Origin: Plazaster borealis
Taxonomy: Eukaryota; Echinodermata; Asteroidea; Forcipulatida; Labidiasteridae
NCBI GenBank assembly: GCA_021014325.1
Contig: CM037460.1
Span: 27,122,336 to 27,186,335 of the forward strand
Direction of reading: 5' to 3'
DNA length: 64,000 nt
Shown: piece after piece, positions 9,801 through 21,374 of the stretch
How the letters are laid out: each line of letters begins with the position of its first letter
How positions within the stretch are numbered: position 1 is the first letter of the stretch
The notes under the pieces: generated by a model
The model's database searches: none
Seen by the model: the letters and a program-made list of their open reading frames with translations, nothing else
What the model was told of the DNA's origin: nothing
Made by a program: the position numbers and the translations under genes

Positions 9801-12800
9801 ATATATATAAAAAGCGCGTTGAGGCTGAACAAACAATCACATTCGACAACAGGGCAACAGCAGTGCGACACCCAGGTACACACATCATCTGCTGAGAAAC
9901 TAGCGGCAAAATTTTGTTTATAAAAATGCAACAGATGAGTCTTAAAGGGATTGTATACCTTTGGTAATTGGAACCCTCTGCTTGTACAATCCTATATAGT
10001 TGTAGGTATATACCGTATAACTAACCTGTGAAAAATCATTTCAAAAGGTGGTAGCATTTTTGAGATAATGCCGAAAATAAATCTGGAGCGGTTACATCCA
10101 GGCAGGAAGAATAATCTACAATTGGAATACACAATCTGAGAAACGTGATCTCAGATTCAAATTTTTTGGGATAAAAAGTGATAACCGCAGTACTTAGGAG
10201 TGAAATGTTTCTCAAAACGCATTATACTATCCAAAGCTGCTGTACTTCTTACCAAGTAAGTTTTTATTGCCAATAATTTTCAGAGTGATTACCAAACATG
10301 TACAGACCCTTTAAATGAAAGTTGTAACTTTATGAATGATTTGTTTTTCCTTAAACCCAGGCACTCCAAGGAATACTCTTGCCATGAGGGATGTTATTCA
10401 GAGAGCTTGTAAGGAGGCAGAGGGCTACAAAGATTCAGGTGTGGTATGTATGTTTACAATCGGTCTTTGTTTTATTCAAAAATTCTCATTAATTGCGTGT
10501 CGTGGTCGAGCGGTTAAGAACACCGGACTCAAGCTCTGGTGTGTCTGATCAGCAGAGTGTGGGTTCGAGTCCCGGTCGTGACACTTGTGTCCTTGAACAA
10601 GACACATGACCATTATTGCTGCGTCCTTCGGATGGGGCGTAAAGCCGTAGGTCCCGTGTGTTGTGTAATGCACGTAAAATAACCCAGTGCACTTATCGTA
10701 AAGAGAAGGGGTTCGCCCCGGTGTTCCTGGTGTAATCAGGAGCATATTGCGCCACAGCACCTTATAGACCATTACATAATGCTATAAAGGAAAAAGGTAT
10801 CATATTCAAAACGTAGCTCCGCATACCTTGCAGGAAAAAAGGTCGTGGGTTTGAATCCCACCTGAGTGATTTGCCTGTGGATGTTTTTCACAGAACTCAG
10901 GAAAGTACTGAGTATACAGTGCTTAATACACATCAGTGTAAGGGTAAAAACAAATTATATTCTTTATCCCTGATGCAAAATTAACATCTATTTATTCTCA
11001 TCATGTTCCATAGGATTCTATAATGATAGAAAACATGCACGACGTCCCCTATCTTCCGGCTGAACGCATGGGGACAGAAGTCACAGCGAGCATGACAGCA
11101 GTGGCTTGCAAAGTCCGAGAGATATGTCCAAGCATTCCTTGCGGTGTTCAGATCTTGTCTGGTGGCAACAAGGAAGCATTATCAGTAGCACAAGCAGCAG
11201 GTTTGTTAAATCTTTATTTCCTATGACTCTTGATTCAGTATAAGTAATTTATTTACTTAAAGGGTCTGTATACAATTGGTAATTACTCATAAAGTGAATG
11301 GCAATGAAAACTTACTCACTTGGCGTGTCGTGGCCGAGCGGATAAGAGCACTGAACTCAAGCTCTGGTGTTTCTGATCAGCAGAGTGTGGGTTCGAGTCC
11401 CAGTCGTGACACTTGTGTCCTTAAGCAAGACACTTAACCATTATTGCTTTGTCCTTCGGAGCGCCTTGAGACGCCCATCGGGTGTGATAAAGCGCTATAT
11501 AAGAGCCCAGTATTATTATTATTATTAAGTACAGCAGCTTCTGATAGTATAAAGCATTCCGAGAAACATTTCACTTTGATTATGGAAAAAGATATCAGTT
11601 TTTATCAAAAAAAAATTGAATCTAAGAAGCGTTTCTGTCATAAATGTTTCTCCGATTGTGTATTCCAATTGCAGATTATTCTTCCTGCAGGGATATAACT
11701 GCTACAAATTCTCAGCAATATCTCAAAAACGCAACAACCTTTTGAAATGAAATTTTCACAGGTTAGTTTTATGGTATATATCTACAACTATAGGATTGAA
11801 ACAGTGGGTTCCAATTACCAAACGTATACAATCCCTATAATTTATATTATTTAGTATCCTATTTTGATGATCCTCTCAACTACAGTAGGGCCAGTTTGGA
11901 CAGACCCCCAGGGCCCAATTTCATAGAGCTGCTTAAGCACAAAAAGTAGCTAAGCACAAAATAGTTATGCTTACCAGAATAAGGTTACCAGCCAAAATAC
12001 CATGTCACATGTACAATTTATGACTGGTATCCTGCTCCTTTTTGCTTAGCAGAAAATTGTTAAGCAAAAATTTATGCTTAAGCAGCTCTATGAAATTGGG
12101 CCCAGGTAGGGACTGAAAACCCAATCCACATGCAAGGCTCCGGTCTGAGGTGGGATTCGCACCAGGGTCCACAGAGGTGAAAGGCAGGGAAAGAAACCAC
12201 TGAGCCAACCTGTTCAAATTAGATGGGTCTAACTTTTAACAACTGAAATTAATCTTTAACTTTCATTGGTGGTTTCAGTAATGTTCGATGCTTGCATTGT
12301 GTGGATAATAAGATGTAACTATTACTAGTAAAAACCTGTGTGTACCTGTGTGTAAATTTCTGATGGTATAAGTGTTGGCTCTGAGAAAAGCTGTTGGTTT
12401 GTTCTTGACGTCTCGAAATAGTTACTTCTTATTGATTATTTTATTGATTATTTAATCGTTAAACACACTGACCTATACAGACACGGCACACCTATTCATT
12501 TGATAAAAAACCCACCCCAAATTAAACAGGAGGTAGCAGGGAGCAGAGCTGTGTATTGAGAGAGTTGCGACATAGAGGGACCAGTTTTCTTTGGTTACGT
12601 GGTTGCTGGATGCCATTTCTGGTCCAAATGCAGCACAACCCCATGGGCAGACTAGTCTGGCCCCCCTGCATTCGCCCATGCGTTTTTTGGAGACAAAATG
12701 GCTTCTAATTGCAAGTTGTCGCAACTCTCTCAATATACGGCTCTGGCAGGGAGTGGAGTCTAAGTGACCCAAAACATTTTTCTACACCTGTTAGATATAT

Positions 12801-15800
12801 CAAAAACATTTTATGAAAAACTTTAGAAACCAATGGTTTTTGTTAGCTTCCAACAGGGCCCAATTTCATAGAGCTGCTTAAGCACAAAAAGTAGCTAAGC
12901 GCAAACAAAAAATTGTTTATCAGAATAAGGTAACCAGCCAATCTACCATGTCACGTGTACAATTTGTGACTGGTGTCCTGCTCATTTCTGCTTAGCAGAA
13001 AAGTGTTAAGCAATATTTTGTGCTTAAGCAGCTCTATAAAATCGGGCCCTAGTTACTTGGTATTTGAAATTCTAGAAGTGTTTGAAGACAGTCTTGGATG
13101 ACATTGATTTGTTTATCCCGTAGGATTTGATTTCATTAGGGCTGAAGGGTTTGTCTTTGCCCACGTTGGTGATGAGGGCTTGATGAACTCCTGTGCTGGA
13201 GATCTGTTGAGATACAGGAAACACATCGGAGCTGACAATGTCAAGATCTTCACAGACATCAAGAAGAAGCATTGGTGTGTAGATTTGAATCTTAAAGCTA
13301 TGAGTCTTAGGATTGTTTCCATTAGTGGTGTTACTCCCTTTCAATTATCGGACAATTCTTTTCTTGTTGTTAAATACCCCTCGGCTTTGGAACGTTCTAC
13401 CTGTCTCTATCAGAAATTCAGACAGTGTTGTGTCTATAAAAAAGGCTCTCAAGACATACATGTTCTCTAATCTGTAGCTGTTCCTGTCTCCTTTCCTTTT
13501 TAGCGCCTTGAATCCTCAAGTTATTTGGCACCTGATGAATCTAGTTATGTTTTAACTATTATCCCCTCCTCATATGGACAAACTTGTGATGACACCATGT
13601 GACAACGATCTCTGTTGAGTAGTGGTGGCTCTGAGAAGAGCTGGGCCCAATTTCATAGAGCTGCTTAAGCAGAAAATACTGCTTAAATATTTTCTGCTTA
13701 GCACAAATAAGCAGGATACCACTTACTGATTGCACATGTGACATGGTATTTTGGCTGGTAACCTTATTCTGGTAAGCATAATTTTGTTGCGCTTAGCTAC
13801 TTTTTGTGCTTAAGCAGCTCTGTGAAATTGGGCCCTGGTATGTACTCAACATTTTGAAATTGGGCCCAGTACATGTTGTAAGAATGATTGTTTGGTGTTT
13901 CCATTTGTTTGACAGTTCTCATGCCATCACAGCAGATGTGGGTATTGCCGAGACGGCAGAGGCTGCTGAATTCTTTGGGAGTGATGGAGTCATTGTAACG
14001 GGGAGTGCCACAGGAAAAGCTACAAGTCAACAAGAAATCTCTGGTAAGTTTTAATCCTTGTGCAGAATTGAAAAGTTTACAGAACTTAGCTACCTTAACG
14101 AAGGGCTAAAAAAGACGAAGAAGTTACAGAACCAATTACAGTCGACTCTCGTTAATATGAGGTCTGCCGGACTAGCCCGTTTTCCTCGTATTATCCGAAG
14201 CTCGTAATACCCGATCGCGGTAAAGTCAATGAACTATGCACAAAGTGCATGACATAATGGTCGCACAAGTACACAGATAAGGCTGCTGCAATACAGTGGA
14301 TAACTGTGTGCATAAGTGTGCATTTACCGCACAAACAAGCACAAAATTGGGGAAAAAAAATGTTTTAATGAGTTAGTTTAGTTTGAAAGTCAATTTATAA
14401 AATCAATTTACATTTTACATGATTTAAAAAATGTCTGAGATTTTAACTTGCTGTTCTTGTTTAGCGAAGTTTCGGTGCAAAACTTCGGTCGCAGCAGTCA
14501 ATAAATAGTCTTGACTTTCATTGGTAACCACCAGTGTAATGCTAGATGGTTCATTGCTAATGCGGGATACCAGGGAAATCTTGCGGTTGCATTAAATATT
14601 GTTCGCGCAAATATTTTAGCTTTTCAGTTGCGGTGGGATTTTTTCTGCTGAAAATGCACATCAAGCACTTGTAAAACTCAATGGATCAGTATCTTTTCTG
14701 AAGATTTCACATGAATTGATGAATGCCTACTTAGTATGGCATCTGCTCCGTCGTTTAAACCATGCAAGCCTCCTAATCCCACCATTGTCCGGAGTATGGA
14801 ATTAACCTGCTCGCTGAATCGTGACTCCAGTTTCAGATTAGTATTGCTAGCGATAGCGTCCAGATAGCACCTCTATTGATTGTCTTACAAGCCATAAATA
14901 ACGATTTTCAGGCTGTTAAAGGTATTTCGTATTTTCGTATGCTCGTAACGGGCCGTCAAAATTACCTCGTTGTAACCGTGTTCTCGCTACTACCGTGCTC
15001 GTATAATCCATATTTAAATGCATTGAAACATGCACGGGGCAGTTCAGGACCGGCAAAAAACCTTGTATTAACAGGAACCTCGTAATAAGCGAGCTCGTAA
15101 TAACGGGAGTCGACTGTACAGCCAACTGTATTTTTTCACACAGACCATCAGACAGGAATTTCCTTCCACTGCAAGCAGTAAATTCTCCATCACGTTCCCT
15201 TTTTATGTCAGATCAAGCTTTTTATGTCAGATCAAGCTTTTTGTGTCAGATCAAGCTTTTTATGTCGGATCAAGATCAGATTCCCTAACCTTTATTCGCT
15301 CATGGAAGTGTTCTAGAGGAATACAAACAAGAAAAAAGGTGAGTTATCAATTTGGTCCAGGCCAGGCACGCAACTTTTCAGCTGATTTCCTCTTTCTTAT
15401 TTAATAATAGAGCCACAGAAAACTGAAAAACATTGGTTAAGTGTGGCTGGCCATTTCCTCTTTTTTTCACAATTACAAAGTTGCATGTTTCTTGCACATA
15501 TTTAGTACAAAGTGAACTTGGACTCAAACCATTCTCAGCGAAGGTTTTGACCCAGTTGAAATGAGCTCAACATCGTTAATGTGCAACTTTCAATTTTATT
15601 TATTCCAGATGTGCAGAAATCAGTGAGCATACCCGTCTTGGTCGGGTCAGGAGTTACCACGGACAATGTGCAGCATTACCTCGGTGCAAGCGCCCTCATT
15701 GTTGGCTCTCACTTTAAGGAAAACAACCTTTGGCACTTTGACCCCGACTTTGCGAAAGTGCAACGGTTCATGGACAAGGTGAAACATCTACGAAACGGCG

Positions 15801-15811
15801 GGACAACGTAA
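6735..15811 (+). CDS. BtpA/SgcQ-family protein (F13E9.13-like), complete, 6 coding exons
   Basis: Six exons join in phase into 280 residues. Landmarks: SIVGMIHVKALPGTP (19-33), DSIMIENMHDVPY (59-71), EICPSIPCGVQILSGGNKEAL in the middle, GFDFIRAEGFVFAHVGDEG (from 121), DIKKKHCSHAITADVGIAET (from 165), DGVIVTGSATG (around 195-205) and VSIPVLVGSGVTTDNV (around 219-234). The spaced beta-strand and glycine/phosphate-loop-like motifs fit a TIM barrel. This is the BtpA family, named after the cyanobacterial photosystem I factor; animal members are known as F13E9.13-like proteins and their reaction is, to my knowledge, undefined. The first 18 residues are basic (MAKKAMSMFCQLFGR) and could be a short mitochondrial presequence or just the barrel entry. 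Stop TAA at 15809-15811. Family call secure; function unknown. Confidence 0.92.
7038..7298. mobile_element. MITE with CAGGGTTCTCCC termini
   Basis: CAGGGTTCTCCCAATAAAC at the left and TGGGGAGAACCCTG at the right, in BtpA-like intron 1. The minus frame over 7060-7578 is repeat-derived. Confidence 0.65.
7722..8940. mobile_element. Family-F element, about 1.2 kb
   Basis: Inverted termini CAGGCCTCAACCTTAA / TTAAGGTTGAGGCCTG flanked by the direct repeat TGAGTAC (7715-7721, 8941-8947). Ends are rich in GGCACCAAGGCC motifs. No transposase recognised. BtpA-like intron 1. Confidence 0.85.
8941..9941. other. BtpA-like intron 1, remainder
   Basis: No gene or clear repeat family. A (TA)n run lies at 9791-9809. 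The frame at 9702-9923 has no family likeness. Confidence 0.5.
9942..10314. mobile_element. Family-K MITE, inverted orientation
   Basis: TTAA-AGGGATTGTATACC to ATGTACAGACCCT-TTAA. BtpA-like intron 1, ending 46 bases before exon 2. Confidence 0.8.
10361..10443 (+). CDS. BtpA-like coding exon 2
   Basis: 83 nt after acceptor AAACCCAG, encoding TPRNTLAMRDVIQRACKEAE then GYKDSGV. Donor GTATGT at 10444 is preferred over an earlier GT because it joins to DSIMIENMHD without loss. Confidence 0.85.
10496..10790 (+). mobile_element. SINE-1, tRNA-Leu-like, long form
   Basis: Head resembles tRNA-Leu(CAA): GTGTCGTGGTCGAGCGGTTA (A box) and GGTTCGAGTCC (B box), followed by a tRNA-unrelated body. The stems do not form a clean tRNA, and other copies share the tail, so it is a SINE, not a tRNA gene. 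BtpA-like intron 2. Confidence 0.85.
10800..10990 (+). mobile_element. SINE-2 copy, 5' damaged
   Basis: GGTCGTGGGTTTGAATCCCA (B-box arm) then the SINE-2 body with GTACTGAGTATACAGTGCTT and the tail ATTCTTTATCCCTGATGC. Confidence 0.75.
11014..11200 (+). CDS. BtpA-like coding exon 3
   Basis: 187 nt, acceptor CCATAG, donor GTTTGT. It encodes DSIMIENMHDVPYLPAERMG through ALSVAQAAG. Confidence 0.9.
11257..11840. mobile_element. Family-K MITE split by SINE-1
   Basis: Left end TTAA-AGGGTCTGTATAC, right end CGTATACAATCCCT. The SINE at 11324-11527 interrupts it. BtpA-like intron 3. Confidence 0.8.
11324..11527 (+). mobile_element. SINE-1 copy inserted in a family-K element
   Basis: Same head as the copy at 10496 with a short body (GCGCTATATAAGAGCCCAG) and an ATT-repeat tail. 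It splits the family-K MITE spanning 11257-11840. Confidence 0.85.
11911..12103. mobile_element. Family-A MITE
   Basis: Near-palindromic: GGGCCCAATTTCATAGAGCT at the left, its complement at the right, with the inner motif GGTTACCAGCC. BtpA-like intron 3. Confidence 0.9.
12108..12222 (-). mobile_element. SINE-3 fragment, minus strand
   Basis: Reverse of TTTCAGTCCCTAC and of a B-box-like arm (GGTGGGATTCGCACC), matching the head of the copies at 26405 and 40530. Directly abuts a family-A MITE. Confidence 0.6.
12544..12745. mobile_element. hAT-type MITE (N) with perfect 8-bp target duplication
   Basis: Termini CAGAGCTGTGTATTGAGAGA and its near-complement; GCAGGGAG on both sides (12536-12543, 12746-12753). 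An 8-bp duplication with CAG-type ends is typical of hAT. BtpA-like intron 3. Confidence 0.88.
12856..13050. mobile_element. Family-A MITE
   Basis: Same termini and internal motif, ending 74 bases before BtpA-like exon 4. Confidence 0.9.
13124..13274 (+). CDS. BtpA-like coding exon 4
   Basis: 151 nt, acceptor CCCGTAG, donor GTGTGT. It encodes FDFIRAEGFVFAHVGDEGLM through FTDIKKKH; the split codon gives Cys171. Confidence 0.9.
13643..13836. mobile_element. Family-A MITE, inverted
   Basis: Same termini, opposite internal orientation, in BtpA-like intron 4. A partial terminal motif (TTGGGCCCAGT) follows at 13860. Confidence 0.9.
13916..14043 (+). CDS. BtpA-like coding exon 5
   Basis: 128 nt, acceptor TTGACAG, donor GTAAGT. 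It encodes SHAITADVGIAETAEAAEFF through TSQQEIS. Confidence 0.9.
14139..15116. mobile_element. pogo/Tc1-mariner-like element, 978 bp
   Basis: CAGTCGACTCTCGTTAATAT to TAACGGGAGTCGACTG flanked by TA. The interior repeats CTCGTAAT motifs; no transposase frame. BtpA-like intron 5. Confidence 0.8.
15200..15274. repeat. Tandem repeat, 19-bp unit, about 4 copies
   Basis: Unit TTTTTATGTCAGATCAAGC, BtpA-like intron 5. Confidence 0.85.
15609..15811 (+). CDS. BtpA-like coding exon 6 (last)
   Basis: 203 nt, acceptor TATTCCAG, ending in TAA. It encodes DVQKSVSIPVLVGSGVTTDN through KHLRNGGTT. A GTAAGA follows the stop by 4 bases and could be a donor of a 3'-UTR intron. Confidence 0.92.
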
Positions 15812-16483
15812 TGGTAAGATTGAACAGAAATTTCATCACTGCCGAGATTGCTTTGTATGTAATTGCTTGTTTGTCTGGAGTGCCTTTTAAAATGTGATTG
15901 GCAGACTTTGTTTGCAAAAAATCGTCATTTAGGAATTTGATCGGATCACTTTCAATTTCATTTTACACCAGCAAATATCTTAAACTGAACAAAGATTCAA
16001 ACTTGACGAAACAAATTTCTCTATTAGAATTGCCATTTGTTTTTATAATATAGGGATAAACTTTATTGTCACATAAAACTTGTATCTGAAGAACCTGATA
16101 CAGCTCCAATCAGTTCTTTGCAATTTAGGTGTTGATAATATTCCCTGTAAGATTTATATCAATTATAAACCATTTTCCACAGTTGTTACTCCAACAACCA
16201 ATTGAAAAAAAGTCGCCATGGGTGATAGAGTCCTTTGTTAGAATTCAACCCAAGGATGTTGTCATTCATTGTTGTTGTAAAGTTGGTGATATTCCATTTG
16301 AGTAGACCTACACGTTCTCGGGTTTATGACCTCATAAACCATCCCTATGTACGTGACCTGAGCATTCAAGGTAAATGGGTTTTAAAGTGATTGAGAAACT
16401 TCCTGTCAGACCTTGAGGCCTTGATTATAAAATAATCGTTTCTCATTTGAATAAGTATTAATTTGAAAAGATGTTAATTTTGC

Positions 16484-16770
16484 ATCAGGGATAAAGAATA
16501 TAATTTATTTTTACCCTTACACCGATGTATGTTAAGCACTGTATACTCAGTACTTTCCCAAGTTCTGTGAAAAAAATCCACAGGCAAATCACTCAGGTGG
16601 AGGTGGGATTCGAACGCACGACCTTTGCATTGCTAGAGCAGAAGTCTTAACACTAGACCACCGAGCTAGCCCGGTGGCTAGAGGCAGTTTGAATCCTATG
16701 TGTTAGCAGCGGGTACCGCAACGATTTAATAGATGTGAACTTTGAATCGGGGATAGAGAATATAATTTTT
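16484..16770 (-). mobile_element. SINE-2 copy, minus strand
   Basis: Reverse complement of the same body (AAGCACTGTATACTCAGTAC) and tRNA-like head (GGTGGGATTCGAACGCACGA, AGACCACCGAG), with both tails (GGATAAAGAATATAA, GGGATAGAGAATATAA). Downstream of the BtpA-like stop. Confidence 0.75.
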
Positions 16771-17228
16771 CATAATTATAATTTAAGATGTGAATTTGAA
16801 CATATGAATATTAATGGAAGCTACTCAATAAGAGGGCCAGTCAGATGTTATTGACCATTATAAAAAACAAATAAACTTGGTTTAATCATTTTAAAACAAA
16901 AGTCATCCAATTTTCGAACAATGAATCAGGGGAAAAAAAGCAGATAAAATACATGCTCTCTACAAGAACCAACAATACAGAAAATCGTTTACAAATTGTG
17001 AAATATTAACTCCATCATCTTAATTTATCAATTTTTTTCATATCCACAGCGGATCACAAAAGCTTTTTTAACAGAATAACTTTGTCGATTGGTGCTTAAA
17101 GGCGATATTTGGTCGCGTGACCAATTTCACCTTTGACCCGCTGTAAAACAAAAGCATGAGTCCTGCATTCTCTCACTGTCTCCCTTGTAAGAACGTCTGA
17201 AAAGTTGAGCCACCAACCCCCAAAACCA

Positions 17229-17424
17229 GGGCTCAATTTCATAGAGCTGCTTTTAAGCACAAAAAGGAGCCAAGCACAACATAATTATGCTTACCAGAAC
17301 AGGGTTACCAGCCAAAATACCATGTCCCATGTACAATTTGTGACTGGTATCCTGCTTATTTCTGCTAAGCAGGAAATTGTTAAGCAATATTTTCTGCTTA
17401 AGCAGCTCTATGAGATTGGGCCCA
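17229..17424. mobile_element. Family-A MITE
   Basis: GGGCTCAATTTCATAGAGCT to the inverted terminus, downstream of the BtpA-like gene. Confidence 0.9.
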
Positions 17425-19740
17425 GGTCAAAATATTTGAGAATTTGATGTGTTTAAATGATGCAACTTTTTGAAAGAAAGAACGATGACTCAGCACTTTT
17501 GAATTCCACTTGAAGATTTAATTCTCACATCACAACGTTCCCAAGGTACATTTTGGTCATAAAAGCTAGGGCATTGGTACAGTTTGATCTATGAACTGAA
17601 CTGAGCTATTAAAGCATTTCTGTTCAAAACATTGAAAATAGAACCCTGATTTGCGAATTGTGTAACATGGAGTGTTACTTGCAATGTCTTCATGTAACAA
17701 GCAATGCGTTCATTTTGCCTGTAATTTGCACAGGAAGAAAATTAACACTATTTTGTACACGTAAAAACATCTAAAGTAACTCAATAAAAATTCAACTAAA
17801 AATATTTATTATCAATTCCTCATACAACTTCTCTCATTTACAGCTAACACTCTCACCAAAAACTCATAAGAATTGAACATACAATTATATACTTAAATAA
17901 ACTTCCCCCATGCTTAGTGTTGATCTAGTTGTTTTTAATGGAACATCCAAAGAACAAGTGTGAATACAATTATTAACCTGAATTTTTCTGTGGAAAATAT
18001 AACAAGTATTTCTGTTTGAAATATCGAAAATAGAACCCTGATTTGCGCATCATTAACATGGAGCGTTGCTTGCAATGTCTTTATGTATCAAGCGTCCATT
18101 TTGCCTGTAATTTGCACAGGAAGAAAATGAGGGTTTTTTCCCATGATTGGAATCACAGATACTGTGCATCTGTTTTGTAATTTGACTCTGGTAGATGGTA
18201 GAAGCCGTATCTACAGGACACGTCTGCAAGGTGTTTATACAATTGACCATGCATACAATGTCATATTCCCTTCAAAAGTGAACGGCAGTCTCCCTTCATA
18301 GAAAAATATACAGGGCATTGATTGGCACCTGGATGCGTGCACTGTGCGTACATGTTTAGAGAGCCCTCATTGTTTGCCCGGTGATGGGGTCGTATTTAAC
18401 ATCCTACATATTAACATGACAGTATTACGTGTTACAAGTACCATCATATCAGTAATAATAAAGGGATTAAAAACAATCTGTCATGCATACATTGTACAAT
18501 TCAAAAAAATGTTCCTTCCTCAATTTTCACTTCAAGGAAAGTATGTCTCATTAACAATCTAGATTAAAAACTAACTTGTCACTCTCACTGACACTTTTTT
18601 GTTTGCTCACACAAGGCATTTCCCTACAGCTTTGCCTTGTAATTAATAAATTTCTCTTAATCTCTGAACGTTTCTCATACAATTGACTACAGCTACATAC
18701 ATTTTTGGTGCCGTGTTGTATTGCTGTGCATATGAACAAAATACACGAACAGTGTACCATAACTGACAAATGTTGAATTTGTCATAAAAACCTCAGACCA
18801 ATTTTCATGTACTCAATGCTCTGTAAGCACTGTATATTAAAACAAAGAATCATTTGAAAGAATGACAGATACTTGACCAGTTTTATTCATAACAAGGGAG
18901 TGGGGATTTTGAAAATTTCCTTTTTAACACTTTTTTATTTAAGTGGTTTTTTCTCTCAAAGTTTTCTCAAATTATGTCAACAAAACAGATAGAACGCAAA
19001 TTATACATGGTATTGGGTAGATTTGTGCCTGTCTTTTCAGAAAAAGTAATATTAAAATAAATATTTTCTTGAGTATGCTAAATTTCTGAGGAATGTTTCC
19101 ATTACTGTACACAAAAGGGGCAGTATAACATGATATTGATGTGACCTTTGACTTGAGATAAACTCATCTTCATGTCCTTGGGCAATGAATCACCATTTAG
19201 TTCGCTGCACAAGTACACATGATACAAGTGCAAAGGATACAAGTGCAAATTGGCTGGTGCTTGCCACTAATACATGTACTCTGCACCTGGAAATAACCGC
19301 TTAAGATATTTTCAGCTTGATGAAAATGTAAAAATCAGGACATATAGTTTTTACGAGGTGTTCAGATTGTTGTGCTGTGTTTACAATGATGAAAGTCTGA
19401 TCTCACAACCCCAGTGTTACCGTAAAATATGATTTTGAGATCATGTTTTTGGTTATCATTTCGTGCACAGTTATGAAATATAAAACTGGCTTGATGAATA
19501 AACATACAATATTCATACTTTGTGCAGAAATGTTAACTAAACAGTGTAACCTCTCATGGTCAGAGTATGTGGTTAAGTAATATCAATAACATCTTCAAAA
19601 TGGTCTCATTGTTACAAAGAGACAAAAGAGACTTTTGACAAAAATCACTCCATGATCCTCAAGACATTTCCATTTTGCAACAAACCATCTTCAACATGTC
19701 ACTTGTCATAATTACAAGGCCAGAACTAAAGTGAACCAAA

Positions 19741-19838
19741 GGGTCATTTGAGGTCATGACCCTCAAGAGACAGGCTAGACAAATCTCGAGGGTCATTTGA
19801 GGTCATGACCCTCGAGAGACAGGCTAGACAAATCTCGA
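19741..19838. repeat. Tandem repeat, 49-bp unit, 2 copies
   Basis: GGGTCATTTGAGGTCATGAC ... ACAAATCTCGA twice with one substitution. Confidence 0.88.
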
Positions 19839-21374
19839 TTTTGAAAAGACTTGGTTATTTTGTATTGTGACCTCCCTCACACCAAGAACCATGCTTTTTA
19901 AGCATCTTCAATATCATGTCAGATTTGTATTGCTTGGAGTTTGGTTTATTCAATAAGAAGATTGAAAATGAAAAATGAAACCAGAATAATAGAAACCAGA
20001 ATAATAGAAACCAGATGAGATCTGTGATGGATTGAATACATTGTCTTTGCAATTGACAAAGAGGCAGTTCTTCCTTGGGTGGGGGGGGGGGGCTGCAGTG
20101 ACTGAAAATGAAAACTAGCTTGGGTTTAACCTTTCATACCTTTCACATGACATAAGTGCTGCATCATCAATTGCAAACTAGTTGTTTAAAACGCATACTG
20201 TAAACCTGAAGTACAGCATACAGTGTTGATAGTCAGAAACAAGACAAAGTGCAGTGTAATTTAATAGCAATTTGCCTGCTTTTCTACTTATTTGAAAATC
20301 TCTCTCCGGTGATGAATGCTTGCTAATACACCGCTAGGGTATTGAGTTTCATGTATCATTCATTATCACACTGGACAAACATGTACGCATATAAACAAAC
20401 AACAGCAAGTCATAATAGTGTCTGCGTTTTCTAACATTAACATTGAATGAAAACAGTTGTTGGGCTCATGCAGTAATTCACACTCCAATAGGCCCTAGCA
20501 CTTGTTAATGGCCTTGTTATTTTATTGAATATTTAGGCCTTGTCTATGATTGTACGTTAATACATTATTGCATAGTATCCTGTCCATATGGTTGGATTGT
20601 TTTGGTGTAATGTCAACTTTGCCCTATGTTAATTTATTGTAATTTATGTAAAATATAAATATATTACTCTCTTGGAAATAAATAGCGTTGAGATTTGTTT
20701 ACACTTTTAAGAATAATTATACCAGAAGTTACAAGTTATTACAGAGACGAAACAAAAACTTCAAAACTATAGGTGCACTATTGGCTTCACTGTTGCTAAT
20801 GCTATACGGATTGAGAAGTCACTACTGTATAATTAATATATACCTACTTCTATGTTCTAAAACCCTCTAGATTTATGTTGATCAGATAACCCTTAAAACT
20901 CGGCAGAATATTTGTAATAAACAATTCTACTTCCAAAATTATTTGGCTGATTGGTTTTTGCCCGGTTGCAATTCCTAACCCCTGGGCATCACAAATGTCT
21001 ACAAAACTTCCAGACATTAATAGGTTGTGTTTCTGTTTTTCATCCGATATGCTGCCACGATAAAGATCTTGTTTACACCCACAACAAAGTTAATCAGACA
21101 ACAACAACAGGATCAATCACAACGGTTAAATTTTACTTCACAGACCTTCTTTATGTGCTCATAAAGAAATTTTCAACAAATATTTGAGATTCTTTGGTCA
21201 GAGACGAAGCCTGTGGCTGAAATACCAAGAACGGTGATTGCTTATGGTATAATGTGCATATGATTTTTTCTTTATAGGAATTGTACATTGTCTAGTAAAA
21301 GGAGATGTACACCATGGGTTAAATGCAGCTATAGACCCCCTTGCACTGATGACACACCCGGCTACTGTGTGCCT

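Larger units (their letters stand above)
15812..21374. other. 3' flank of BtpA-like gene, no gene seen
   Basis: Apart from the SINE-2 (16484), family-A (17229) and 49-bp repeat (19741), this is AT-rich sequence. A 60-bp motif around CAGGAAGAAAATNA recurs at 17640-17745 and 18020-18130. Several AATAAA sites (for example about 17783) could end the transcript. Confidence 0.5.

Noticed and set aside
10496..10585. A tRNA-Leu(CAA) gene
   Set aside because: A and B boxes are good but stems are imperfect and the same body follows in several copies.
12473..12772. 99-codon minus frame
   Set aside because: Spans the hAT-type MITE at 12544-12745.
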